Part shown: piece by piece, positions 46,141-57,100 of the stretch
Layout: each line of letters begins with the position of its first letter
How positions within the stretch are numbered: position 1 is the first letter of the stretch
NCBI RefSeq assembly: GCF_029867415.1
Contig: NC_081183.1
Location: forward strand, 141,321,951 to 141,385,950
DNA from: Vicia villosa
Taxonomy: Eukaryota; Streptophyta; Magnoliopsida; Fabales; Fabaceae
Length of the DNA stretch: 64,000 bases
Direction: 5' to 3'
Translations under genes and position numbers: made by a program
Notes under the pieces: generated by a model
Databases searched by the model: none
What the model saw: only the letters and a program-made list of their open reading frames with translations
What the model was told of the DNA's origin: nothing

Positions 46141-47180
46141 TAACATAATATAAATTGTCTTATAGGATGTCAAGATATCTGGTCTGTTACAAACAGCATA
46201 CACAAGATATTGATAGTTAAAGTAGTTGTTGAAAAGTAAAGTACACACAAGAATTGTTAACTCAGTCTGGTGAAATTACACCTACTATGGGGGCATACCA
46301 AGCCTGGAATGAAGTCCACTATCAGCAGTATTAATTCGAAGCTAAACTCCCAGTCTACAACTTCTCACTTAATCCCTACCCAATGACCCTTCTACCTAGA
46401 TCCTCTCTAGATATGGAAAATCCCCATCCCACTTCCAACCATCACAATGGTGTTTTAAAGTTCTCCAATCCCAGGAGCTGTAACAACGGCCTAATTTCCA
46501 CAATATTTTATCCACAGAATAGAAGACACACTTCCATGATGAGGAGACACACTCCTATGCCGGGCAGGAAGCTGCACTTCCCTCCATACTCAGCCTTGAC
46601 TCTAGACTAAGAACACATAATTGGAGTTACTTAAAAGCTTCCTCCTAGAACAATACTCAACTCATTACCTAAAGGCTTCTGAGTGAGAACACGATGACCA
46701 TCCCACAGATCGGGTGGTTCATCGACAACGGCAACCCTTATAATTTTACATGTTGGTCGACCTTTGAACCTAGGTTACAATGCTTCTATTTATAGCCTAT
46801 TACCCAACTGGATTTAGGCTTCTAATCACAGCAAATATGTTGTTACAAATCTCCAAAAGATTCTCCTACAAAATAGGCCTTCAATCAAATCTTCCTAATT
46901 AATCTCCAAAAACAGAAAGTCTTCAATCAAACATATTCTGATTTGATTCTTCCAGATTCTTCTTTGCGCCACATACGCTTGCATACTATTATTTAGTAAT
47001 ATTCTGAATTGCTATTAATTGTTGAGTCAGATTCAATCAACAACAGTTCTGATTCAAGCGTGGTGTCGAATGGAACATGTTTCGACATCTTCTTTGACAT
47101 GTTGCTTCCAGATATTGAAACTCTTCAACACAACATGTTCTTCTGTCAAGTAGATCTTCAATCTGTTTTCTCTTACAAGT
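46141..47180 (-). repeat. Probable LTR with minus-strand promoter
   Basis: The reverse complement of about 46790-46803 reads GGCTATAAATAGAAGC, a strong TATA box. Sequence to its left (less AT-rich, no long frames, phrases like GTTAACTCAGTCTGGTGAAA) resembles the R/U5 of plant LTR elements. No LTR ends or partner are identified. Confidence 0.35.
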
Positions 47181-47528
47181 ATAATTCCTACTTAACTAAT
47201 TACTGCTATATTAGTTTTACCAAACATAATGCCAATTCAATTAATAGAGAAACAACAATATTCTTTGATAGATATTGTAGCATATTTTTCTTATAATTAT
47301 AACGTAATGTTTATTTAAGTGGAGTTTTTTTTATAAGTTAATATTATATCTATTAATTAAAATAGTATATGACATTTTTTTCTTTAACTGAATATATTTA
47401 TGTATTAAAATTCTCTTTTAAAAAAAACAATTAAAAATTATATCTTTAAATCATAGGATTTTCAAGATAGGATACTCCTGAAGAGAGAAACCTGAGGATT
47501 TAAAAGAGATAAAATTAGATTTTATTTA
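47181..47528. other. AT-rich intergenic sequence
   Basis: Nothing recognised. Confidence 0.4.
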
Positions 47529-47704
47529 GGGTTTAATGAATATGCACTGACATTGTAAAATAGTTTTACATTGTCGTCCAATAAACAACCACCAATTTGC
47601 CATGTCATTAAATTTTTTCAAAAATAAAAGAGTGTTTTAATTGAATACATGGTTGTGATTGGTTGACAGTATAAAACTATTTTACACTGTCAGTGCATCA
47701 ACCC
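47529..47704. mobile_element. Short MITE with long inverted repeats
   Basis: The left GGGTTTAATGAATATGCACT continues to GACATTGTAAAATAGTTTTA. The right end is its near reverse complement (TAAAACTATTTTACACTGTC, then AGTGCATCAACCC). Inverted repeats are about 50 bp in a 176-bp element. The flanks do not show a clean duplication, so the superfamily is not assigned. Confidence 0.7.
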
Positions 47705-49392
47705 TTTTCTCTTTTATTTATCTTATAAATTTAATGTTTTAATGTATTATTAATAATATTGAAATAAAATGTCATAAATTAATTGCACTATTCTAATTTT
47801 AAATGAAATATAAGCGAGTTAAATTCATAGCATATAAGAATAATTTAATTTATTAGAATTTTTTATGTTTAAATTCTATTTAATTTTTTAAAAAATAACT
47901 TATTTTTTACAACTTGTTGTTTTAAATATAAAAAACTACAACTCTATAAAATGGAAAGATGAACTCAAGTGGATGATTAACAGAAACAAATGCAAGGGTG
48001 CTAAAAGAAACATTACGTTGTGCCTTTGAGACGGTTTACACTTGTTCGAGATTTAGAAATATCCGTTGTTTTGGCCAATCTATGAAGAGTGAAGCTATTG
48101 GACCGCAAATTATTGAGATGACTTTATACAGGTGTTGGATGAAATTGAAACTCATCTGTTAGTTTATTTTGGAACTTGGATCGCCTTATTTGTATTATTT
48201 TTTTGGCTTGAATAAAGTATTTTCTTTCCAAAAATATATATAAAAACTACCTTTTATTAAATTAAATAAATTACTATTATTTTTAGAAAAATTTTAAATT
48301 TATTAAATGTTTTTGAAAAAGAAAAATTTAATTTAAAAAATAAATATTTTACATTATTTTTAAATAAAAAAAATTAAAATTTAATACAAAATAAAATCCA
48401 TAGCAAAAACCGCATAAAGCTTTCTAGCGGAATTACAGCGGATTTTATAAGGTAGTTTGGTTTTATTTAAAATAAAAAAATCCACAGAAAAATTTTCTAC
48501 GAAACTACATGCGGATTTGACAATGTAGTTTAGTATTTTATTCAGAATATATTTTTTCGGTAGCAAAATCTGCAGGATTTTCTACAAAATTCTGATTCGT
48601 AGAAAAATATATTTTATTTAATGAAGACGTATGAAAATTCCCAGGTTTACCTGCGAATTATTTTTCGCAGGTAAATTTTGTATTTCTAACGTTCTTATCC
48701 ATTTGTTTTATGCTTTTAACACCTGCTGTCAATTCTCTACAATCCTCTCTTATGCTCTCTTTTTGTGATGAGGATGAACAAATGGATCACAATCACATGA
48801 TATATAATAGTGTTTCTGAATAACAACCAAGCACTCTTTCAAAGCCTCTATTATTTGGGCAATGCTAATGAGTGCCGCAGGGACACTGGTTAAAAGATTA
48901 AAAAGGTAAGTTGAGCATTGTTTAATAAAGTAAAAAAATATGTTTTTATCCAAAATATATGTATTAAATGCATTGAAAATATAAATAATTAAATTTTTTA
49001 AAGAAGATTAGATGTATTCAATATATTGAATCTAGAATATTTTCTTAATTTGGAATGCTTAACCAGTACTCCTGGGGCACTCGTTAGCATGACCCCTATA
49101 ATGTACTAAAAATTTCTGAAAATAACGCATTGTCTCTTTTATTACAACTAAAATTAAAATGATTCTCTCTTTTAGATTCTTTATAAATTTTCTTAATTAA
49201 TTATACATATTTATATTTTATTTTTTTAATATTTATTTTAAATAAAAATATGAACTCCCAAAGAATTTAAAATTTTATATAACTTTTATTCTTTAATATC
49301 TTTTATAAAATTTACAGAAATTTGAATTTATGTAAGGAATGCAAAGCCTAAGATATTTTTTAATCTTCTTTTAGATTCTAAACAATTTGAGA
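47705..49392. other. AT-rich intergenic sequence
   Basis: No gene. 48390-48670 repeats words such as GCGGATTT(A/G), ATTTTCTACGAAA and CCTGCGAA and may be the end of an unrecognised DNA transposon. Confidence 0.4.
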
Positions 49393-49892
49393 AAGTGATT
49401 AGGTTTTTTCTTCACCCACCTCCTAACCTTCTTGCCCACCCCTGATGAATTTACCACAATACCCCTTGTTTCGGAAGTTCATTTCCGAAACGGTACTTTT
49501 TTTTGGAAAAAAGGTGTTTTCGGAAATGAACTTCCGAAAACGTGTTTTTTTTAATATAAAATATTGATTTCGGAGATGCATCTCCGAAATAAAGTCACTT
49601 TTCAGAAAATGTGGTGTTTCGGAAGTTCATCTCCGAGCGCACCCCCCTTGGAGGAATTCGGAAATGCACTTCCGAAAATAGGTCTGGACAGAAGAAAATG
49701 AACAATTCGCTTTATTTAATCGGGTGAAAATTACAACGATAATATTACATAAAATTAAAGTTACATATTGTTAAACACGGGTAGGTGGGGATGAGAGAGT
49801 GGTGGGGAGAAAAAAAGGCTTCCAAATTTCAAAAGGTTTATTTATTATTTTAATAAAAATACGTACAACTGAAAGTAACAAATGACGGAGGA

Positions 49893-50216
49893 GGTGTAAC
49901 CGGAGCCGAAACATATGACGGAGGAGGTGGATGTCCGGAGGAAGAAGACCCGGAGGTACGTCCACCGCGAGACAAAGGAGCCAATCAATGTAAGCTATAA
50001 TTTATCATTATCATCAGGGGACGTCATTACAAAAAATTGGAAAAAAAATCTTATTATTTTTAATCTTGATTTTTTAGAAATGACGTCCCCAGATGATAAT
50101 CATAAACTATAGCTTACATTGATTGGCTACTTTGTCTCGTGGTGGACGTATCTCCAGTTCTACTTCCTCCAGACATCCACCTCATCCGTCATATGTTCCG
50201 ACCCCGGTTACCACTT
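49893..50216. repeat. Foldback: two 137-bp arms, 50-bp loop
   Basis: The left arm 49893-50028 (from GGTGTAACCGGAGCC) is the near reverse complement of 50079-50216 (to CCGGTTACCACTT). The arms are mostly paired, with scattered mismatches. A transcript would make a long imperfect hairpin. Confidence 0.85.
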
Positions 50217-50344
50217 CCAAAAACTAACATGATAAATCCAATACAAATACACTGTGCGATACAATCCGAAATCAAAACAAAACAAAAACATGTTATTCTG
50301 TCCGACGAGCGTTACAAAATACACATCAAACAAAAAAAAACACG

Positions 50345-50617
50345 TTATTCTTCCCGACGAGCGAACTCCTTCGAATGAAGATAATTATACCAATCCTCAT
50401 CCCACTCAGTCTCAGAACCATCAGCGTTGATCACGACTCTCACGCCTGAAGACTGAGCTTGAGCATCCGGGCCCCGGGCCCCCTGGGAACGAGAAGTAGA
50501 GCCGGTCGAAACCTTCTTCTTCTCCTTCACCTCCTTCACCTCCTTCACCTCCTTCACCTCTTTCACCTCTTTCTTTGAAGAATCCTTTCTTCCCTTAGCG
50601 CCCTCTCTAAAAGACAT
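50345..50617 (-). CDS. Hypothetical 90-codon frame in Mutator-type element
   Basis: It reads MSFREGAKGRKDSSKKEVKE, four KEV/VKE repeats, then VSTGSTSRSQGARGP and an acidic end (DGSETEWDEDWYNYLHS). It is hydrophilic, with no signal or membrane segment. The composition is more protein-like than that of neighbours, and it may be a captured or element-specific frame. No family is recognised; coding status is unproven. Confidence 0.25.
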   Translation of the reverse strand: MSFREGAKGRKDSSKKEVKEVKEVKEVKEVKEKKKVSTGSTSRSQGARGPDAQAQSSGVRVVINADGSETEWDEDWYNYLHSKEFARREE

Positions 50618-51275
50618 GTTCCTGTAAACAATTGAAATCGATTAATATGCGAGACAAAATAAAAAACAAAAAAATTTGAACTTCTGATATATTTCGGAAG
50701 TTCATTTCCGAAAACTGGGATGGAGGTGTTTTCGGAAATGAACTTCCGAAACACCCCTGCGATGCAATTTCCTGCAACTTCCATGGCAGACCCCTAAATC
50801 AACCTTCAAACCAAATCAAAATGCTTCTAAACAACCTAAATACTACTAACAACCTAGCCATATATCATTTATGCAATTAAAATCCTAAATAACATGCATT
50901 TGAATAATAGATCTAAAAGTTTCAAAACTTACAAAGTGTTAGGATTGAGGGCTTTTGAATGTTGTTTAGCAGTGTGATTGGAGCCTTGATGCAGCTTTGG
51001 AATTCTGTTTGCACAAATTTTCGCCTATGCCACTTTTTGTTTTGATTTAGGGTAAATGATTGGGGGAGGGGGAGTGTTTTGATAAATCTGCAGAAATCGC
51101 AGTATTTCGGAAGTGAACTTCCGAAATAATTGTTTCGGAAATGAACTTCCGAAGTAAGTCAATTTTTTTAAAAAACACGCTTTCGGAAATGAACTTCTGA
51201 AGCAGGGGTAGTTTTGGTTTTTCGCAGGAGGTGACCACCCATAGGGAGGTGGGTAAAGAAATTTTCAAGTGATTA

Positions 51276-51694
51276 TTAAGTCTTGCATACAAGTTAGTAG
51301 TCAGAAATTATGGATGGAAATTTGATGTATCGGTGGTCCACCATGATAAGTCCCATATTGAGAAAGGGACTATACCAACCAAATTTGTTAGTAGGGCAAT
51401 GGAATAACTCAAACCACAAGTGATAAAATAAAATTTTGATCTTCTGAATAACTGGTTAATAAAATATAAGCATCTCTTTTTACAAGATATTAGAAATTTA
51501 AAAAAGAGATGAAATTTACTACTTAAAGAGGGACTTAGAGGAATCTAAGTCACCTCACAATCACACATCCAAGTGATGATTATCCGATAAAACTGCACAA
51601 TTGTATTTAAAAATATAATTTGAAAACTATAAAAAAAGAATTAAATTTGATTTTTTTACCGTGCAATCAAGATTCAACCGTTTATAACGTCGTA
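51276..51694. other. AT-rich intergenic sequence
   Basis: The first 80 bp resemble 16020-16170 (see there). Nothing else recognised. Confidence 0.4.
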
Positions 51695-52766
51695 AGGGGT
51701 GGCAAAGTGGGTGGCCCGTCCCGTTTAGGCCCGCACCATTTAAACCCGTCCAAAAGCGGGGTGGGGCGGGGCGGGCCTACTTAGGTGTCCGAGCTCAAAA
51801 GTCATGTCCGCCCCGTTTACTAACGAGTTGACGGGTTGGCGGCCCGGCCCGCCAGTTTTTTTTTATTTTTTTATTTTACAATTTGATTTACCACATAATT
51901 TACAAAAAAATTAATTATAACCAAAAAGGTCGATAAAATATTTTTTTTAAAAACGCACAATAGAACTTCAACATATCTTAAGTCCACACAGTTCAAAAAA
52001 TAAAACAAATAAAGATCAATTATAACAAAAAAAAAATAACGAAATAAACTCAACCACAATAAAAAAGCGTATCAAAATAAATAATACATATCACTTTAAT
52101 CCTATTTAAAAACTAACTACTAAAACACCCAATTAAGAATTTACATAAAACTGACTGTGATAACAATTATACCGTATAATACATCACGGTGCATAAAATA
52201 GTAGTGCATAAAATATCAACACCTAACTTTCTCACTAATTACTTCATATAAACTTTTATATTAAGTGATTCCTTAATAGTTAAATTCAAAATTTGTCACA
52301 CTTATAGACTCATCAAATTCCTCTTTTTCTTAAAATCAACATCTATTTCTAAAGAAAACATGTGAGCTAATGTATTAACAACTTAATAATTATGCATGTT
52401 ATACAACTTTTCTTTTATTTCAAGCTTTTCCAATCAACACGTGTATTAGAAAGTTATAGAAAGAACGTTACAATTATAATTCAATTTGTATGTATAATAA
52501 TTTAGAATACAATTCAATCAATATAATTTTAAGAGAAGAGTGTTGTTTTTATAGTTAAAGTTATTTTAATTCTAAATAAAAAATAATTTTTTTAACAAAA
52601 AGTCCGCGGGCAAAACCCGCTCCGCCCCGTCTCGGTCCGATTTTTTAAGCGGGTTAGACGGGGCGGGCCAACTTAAGGTACCGAGCCGAAAATCTCAGCC
52701 CAACCCGCCCAAAATGGCGAGTTAAACGGGCCGACCTGTCGGGCCTGACCCATTTTGCCACCACTC
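51695..52766. mobile_element. Non-autonomous hAT element
   Basis: Ends AGGGGTGGCAAAGTGGG and, inverted, GAGTGGTGGCAAAATGGG. Both subterminal zones are full of GGCGGG/CCCGCC words against an AT-rich core, the layout of plant hAT elements. Flanks ATAACGTC and ATAAGAGT match at only five of eight positions, so the duplication is eroded. No transposase is seen. Confidence 0.75.
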
Positions 52767-53032
52767 ATAAGAGTGTGAATGCGATTTTTGCTTAAACTTA
52801 AAAGGAAAAGTCTTGCGAGGTGATTTTCGTAGTAATAGGCTGATCCTAAATGTCTAACCAAATGAAATTTTATCCCCACAGTTTTTTTGTTTTTAATGTA
52901 GCTGTCCATTTGGCAAAGACAATTGAACAAAAAGAATTCTACCTAAGAAAATTCAACAAAAAAAATTATTTTTCTCACTGAAGAAAGTACTGAGAAATTT
53001 CTTAAACAGTTGTATTAGCATCCCTAAGACAG

Positions 53033-53041
53033 CATAAATAA
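53033..53041 (+). promoter_or_regulatory. Putative TATA element of WAKL2
   Basis: CATAAATAA 47 bp before the start codon, matching the WAKL1 element and its surroundings. Confidence 0.55.
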
Positions 53042-53558
53042 GTTAAGTTGCTTCTAAGAATCTAGAATTAAATCTTAGCTCTAAACAATGATTCTACCAT
53101 TCACAATATTTCATATCATTGTTTTAATAATATCTCCTCCACTAGCCTCAGGTTGTAATTCAACATGTGGAAGTTTGTATATTCCTTTCCCATTCGGAAT
53201 GGATGAACCTCATTGCTATGCACACAAATGGTTTGAAATAGAATGCAAATTAGGCAGAAATTCTTCTGATATTCCTAAACCTTACTTGAAGTCGTTAAAT
53301 CTTGAGGTAAGAGATTTTGACGCAAACTCGAGCTTGGTTACAATTATGAGCCCAATTTACCATTCCAATTGTAAAAAAAAAACAAAAACAGTAGCAACAG
53401 TAATAAAATTGTTACTCTTAGCGACAGTCCTTTTGTCTATTCACAGGATGAAAACACATTTCTAGCTGTGGGATGTAACAATCTTGCTTTTCTTCAGTCA
53501 AACGGGACAACTGTTGGTGGTTGTGTATCAATTTGCGACAACAACAGTAACAATTTCA

Positions 53559-53675
53559 TGGGAATAGAAATTAGTTTAAATGTATTTATTTAGTGTAATT
53601 ACCGATATAGCCCTGTAACCTTTATATATACGAGAAATAATAATGAGAAAAGCATCAAGCCAAGAATTATTGACA
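53559..53675 (+). repeat. Copia 5' LTR (117 bp)
   Basis: TGGGAATAGAAATTAG to TTATTGACA, with TATATATA at 53623. It differs from the 3' copy at the third and tenth bases only. Confidence 0.95.
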
Positions 53676-53684
53676 TGGTATCAG
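53676..53684 (+). other. Copia primer-binding site
   Basis: TGGTATCAG directly after the LTR is the start of the initiator-methionine tRNA complement; pairing falls off after nine bases. Confidence 0.85.
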
Positions 53685-53888
53685 TAGGTTTTCGATCAAA
53701 CCTGTGAGTATTAGGTTAATCTTGTCTTTATTCAGCGACACCCCACTGGGTCGCTCTTGAAATCGTCTCGGTAGATCTCGTTTCTCGGTACTTGAAATCA
53801 TCTCGGTTCTCGGTAATCTCTTCCAAGATTGCGATTCTAATCTCGGGTGCTTACAAATCGTGTTTGCTTTGATCGTGTTATCGTATCG

Positions 53889-54089
53889 GTGTCGGCAAAT
53901 ATTCTGAATTAGGGTTTTGACTCTGTGTCGGCAATTATTCTGAATTAGGGTTTTGACTCTGTGTCGGCAATTATTCTGAATTAGAGTTTTGACTCTGTGT
54001 CGGCAATTATTCTGAATTAGGGTTTTGACTTGGTGTCGGCGAGTATCCTGAATTGGGGTGTTGATTTGGTGTCGGCAAGTATTTTCTTC
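53889..54089 (+). repeat. 36-bp tandem repeat in copia leader
   Basis: Five units of 36 bp (GTGTCGGCAATTATTCTGAA plus TTAGGGTTTTGACTCT) start at 53889, 53925, 53961, 53997 and 54033, with a partial sixth at 54069. The middle units are nearly identical and the last ones diverge. It lies between primer site and start codon. Confidence 0.95.
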
Positions 54090-54169
54090 AGTGTTCCGTT
54101 GGTGTTTCTTGTTTCACGTTAACAAAATTGTTACGTTAACAAAATTGTTCTTAAGTCATCTCTGATATT

Positions 54170-57100
54170 ATGGCTTCCGAAGAAGAGATAGATCATATTT
54201 GTGTTCGTTTTACCGGAAAGAATTATCTTGTTTGGGAATTTCAGTTTCGGATGTATGTCAAAGGGAAAGGATTATGGAGTCACTTGGACGATGTCTCTTT
54301 GGCACCGTTAGAGACAACTGACTTAGATGCATGGGAAATAGAAGATGCTCAGATTATCACTTGGATTCTCGGTACTATTGATCCTCACATGATTAATAAT
54401 TTGCGATCTTTTTCCACTGCCCAAGAAATGTGGAACTACTTGAAGCGTATCTATAACCTAGACAATGCGGCCAAACGTTTTCAGTTGGAGCTAGACATTG
54501 CCAATTACAAACAAGGCAATCTGTCTGTTCAAGAATATTATTCTGGTTTTTTGAATTTGTGGACAGAACACTCTGCAGTTATACATGTTGATGTTCCCAA
54601 AAGTCCTCTCGCGGATGTCCAAGAGGTCTACAATACTAGTAGGCGAAATCAATTTCTCATGAAGCTTCGTGCAGAATTTGAGGTTGTCAGAGGTGCCTTG
54701 TTGAATAGGAATCCCGTTCCTTCTTTAGATACATGTGTCGGTGAACTTCTCAGAGAGGAACAACGTCTTGCTACTCAAGGATCCATGTCTCGTGATGTTG
54801 TCATTTCTGAGTCTGCTATGTTTGCATATGCTCCTCATAGTAGAGGTAAAGGTCGTGATATTCGACATGTCCAATGTTTCTCTTGCAAACAATTTGGACA
54901 TTTTGCTCAGAGTTGTAGTAAGAAGTTTTGTAATTATTGCAAGAAGCGGGGCCATATTATCTCTGATTGTCCCACCCGTCCTCCACGATCAACACAACGT
55001 TCGGTGCAAGCATTTTCTGCTAGTACAAGCTCTGCAGTTGGTCCTTCCATCATCAATCCATCTAATGGTGGTGCTCTCCAACCTGAAATAATCCAACAGA
55101 TGGTACTTTCCGCTCTATCAACCTTGGGAATTCAGGGTAAGTCTTCGAATGTTTCCCGCCCGTGGTTTCTTGATTCTGGTGCATCCAATCACATGACCGC
55201 CTCTTCTGAATACTTGCACAATTTACATTCTTACCATGGTAATCAGAAAATTCAAATTGCGGATGGTAATGCTCTCTCTATCACGAATGTTGGTGACCTC
55301 AACTCTGATTTTCGGGATGTGTTTGTAGCACCTGGACTTGCTTCTAATTTATTATCTGTTGGTCAATTGGTTGATAATAATTGTAATGTAAATTTTTCTC
55401 GTGATGGTTGCCTTGTGCAGGAACAGGTGTCGGGGAAGGTGGTTGCGAAGGGGCCTAAAGTGGGAAGACTGTTTCCACTTCAGTTTATTTCTAGTCATTT
55501 ATCTCTTGTTTGTAAAAATGTCTTGAATTCTTATGAGGATTGGCATAGAAAATTGGGTCATCCTAACTCTGCTGTTTTATCTCATTTATTTAAAAATGGT
55601 TTATTGGGAAATAAAAGTGTTGTTTCTAATGCCTCTCTTTCATGTTCTGTTTGCAAATTAGCTAAAAGTAAAACACTTCCTTTTCCGCCTGGTGCTTATC
55701 GGGCTTCCTCTTGTTTTGAACTGATTCATAGTGATGTATGGGGTATGTCTCCTGTAGTTTCTCATGCTCGCTATAAATATTTTGTTACATTTATTGATGA
55801 TTATAGTCGTTTTACTTGGATATATTTTCTTCGGTCTAAATCTGAAGTGTTTTCTATGTTTAAGAAATTTCTGACATATGTTGAAACTCAATTTCATGAA
55901 AGTGTTAAAATTTTTCGCTCTGATTCTGGTGGTGAGTACATGTCTCGTGAGTTTCAAGAATTTCTTCAACAAAAAGGCATTTTGTCTCAACGATCTTGTC
56001 GCAATACCCCCCAACAAAATGGGATGGCAGAACGCAAGAATCGTCATTTGCTTGATGTGACCCGCACTTTACTTCTTCAAGCTTCTGTACCACCCCGATT
56101 TTGGGTGGAGGCTCTTTCCACAGCTGTCTTCTTGATCAATCGTCTTCCTTCTACGGTTATTGATCTCGATTCTCCCTTTTTTCGTCTTTTTAAAATTCAG
56201 CCTAATTATAATGATTTACATACCTTTGGATGTGTTTGTTTTGTTCACTTACCTCCATTTGAAAGGCATAAGCTTGGAGCGCAGTCTGTTCAATGTGCGT
56301 TTATGGGGTATAGTCACTCTCATAAGGGATTTGTGTGTTATGATGTCACTAACCATCGTTTTCGTATTTCTAGGAATGTGACATTTTTTGATAATCAGTT
56401 TATGTTTCCATGTGTTTCTCCTGTCATGAATGATATTGTTACTCTTCCTAGGTTTTCTATTATGCATCAATCTATAGAACGCTATAAACCAGGTCATGTA
56501 TATGTCAGAAAACACAAACAGCAGGTTCCCACACCCCTTCCCGACGCTGAACCGCCACCTGATCCTGTAATGGTTGAACCACGACGTTCTGGTCGAATAT
56601 CTCGAGCACCAGATAGATATTCACCAGACAGGTATGATTCCTCACATACTTCTCTGACTGCCACACTCTCTAGCATATCTATTCCTACTTGCTATTCACA
56701 GGCTGTTAAAGATGTACGTTGGATAAAAGCAATGAATGAGGAACTTCAAGCTCTTCAAGAGAATTTCACATGGGATATTGTCTCCTGTCCTCCTGATGTT
56801 AAACCCATTGGCTGCAAATGGGTGTATTCTGTGAAATTGAATTCTGATGGGTCCCTTAACCGTTTCAAGGCTCGCTTGGTTGCCTTAGGAAACAAGCAGG
56901 AATATGGAATTGATTATGATGAGACATTTGCACCGGTTGCCAAAATGACATCTGTCCGTACGGTACTCTCTATAGCTGCTTCTAACGGGTGGACTCTTCA
57001 TCAATTAGATGTGAAAAATGCTTTTCTTCATGGTGACCTGGCGGAAGATATTTATATGACTCCTCCTCAAGGTTTATTTCCGTCATCTAAGGGTGTGTGC

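Larger units (their letters stand above)
49402..51266. mobile_element. Mutator-type non-autonomous element
   Basis: 1865 bp flanked by a perfect 9-bp duplication AAGTGATTA (49393-49401 and 51267-51275). Ends GGTTTTTTCTTCACCCACCT and, inverted, GAAAATTTCTTTACCCACCT are imperfect terminal repeats. Both subterminal zones carry about ten copies of a palindrome of type TTCGGAAATGAACTTCCGAA. The interior holds a 137-bp foldback (49893-50216) and a small minus-strand frame (50345-50617). No transposase is visible. Confidence 0.85.

Noticed and set aside
55658..56047. Minus-strand frames across the copia polyprotein
   Set aside because: Shadows of the intact gag-pol on the plus strand.
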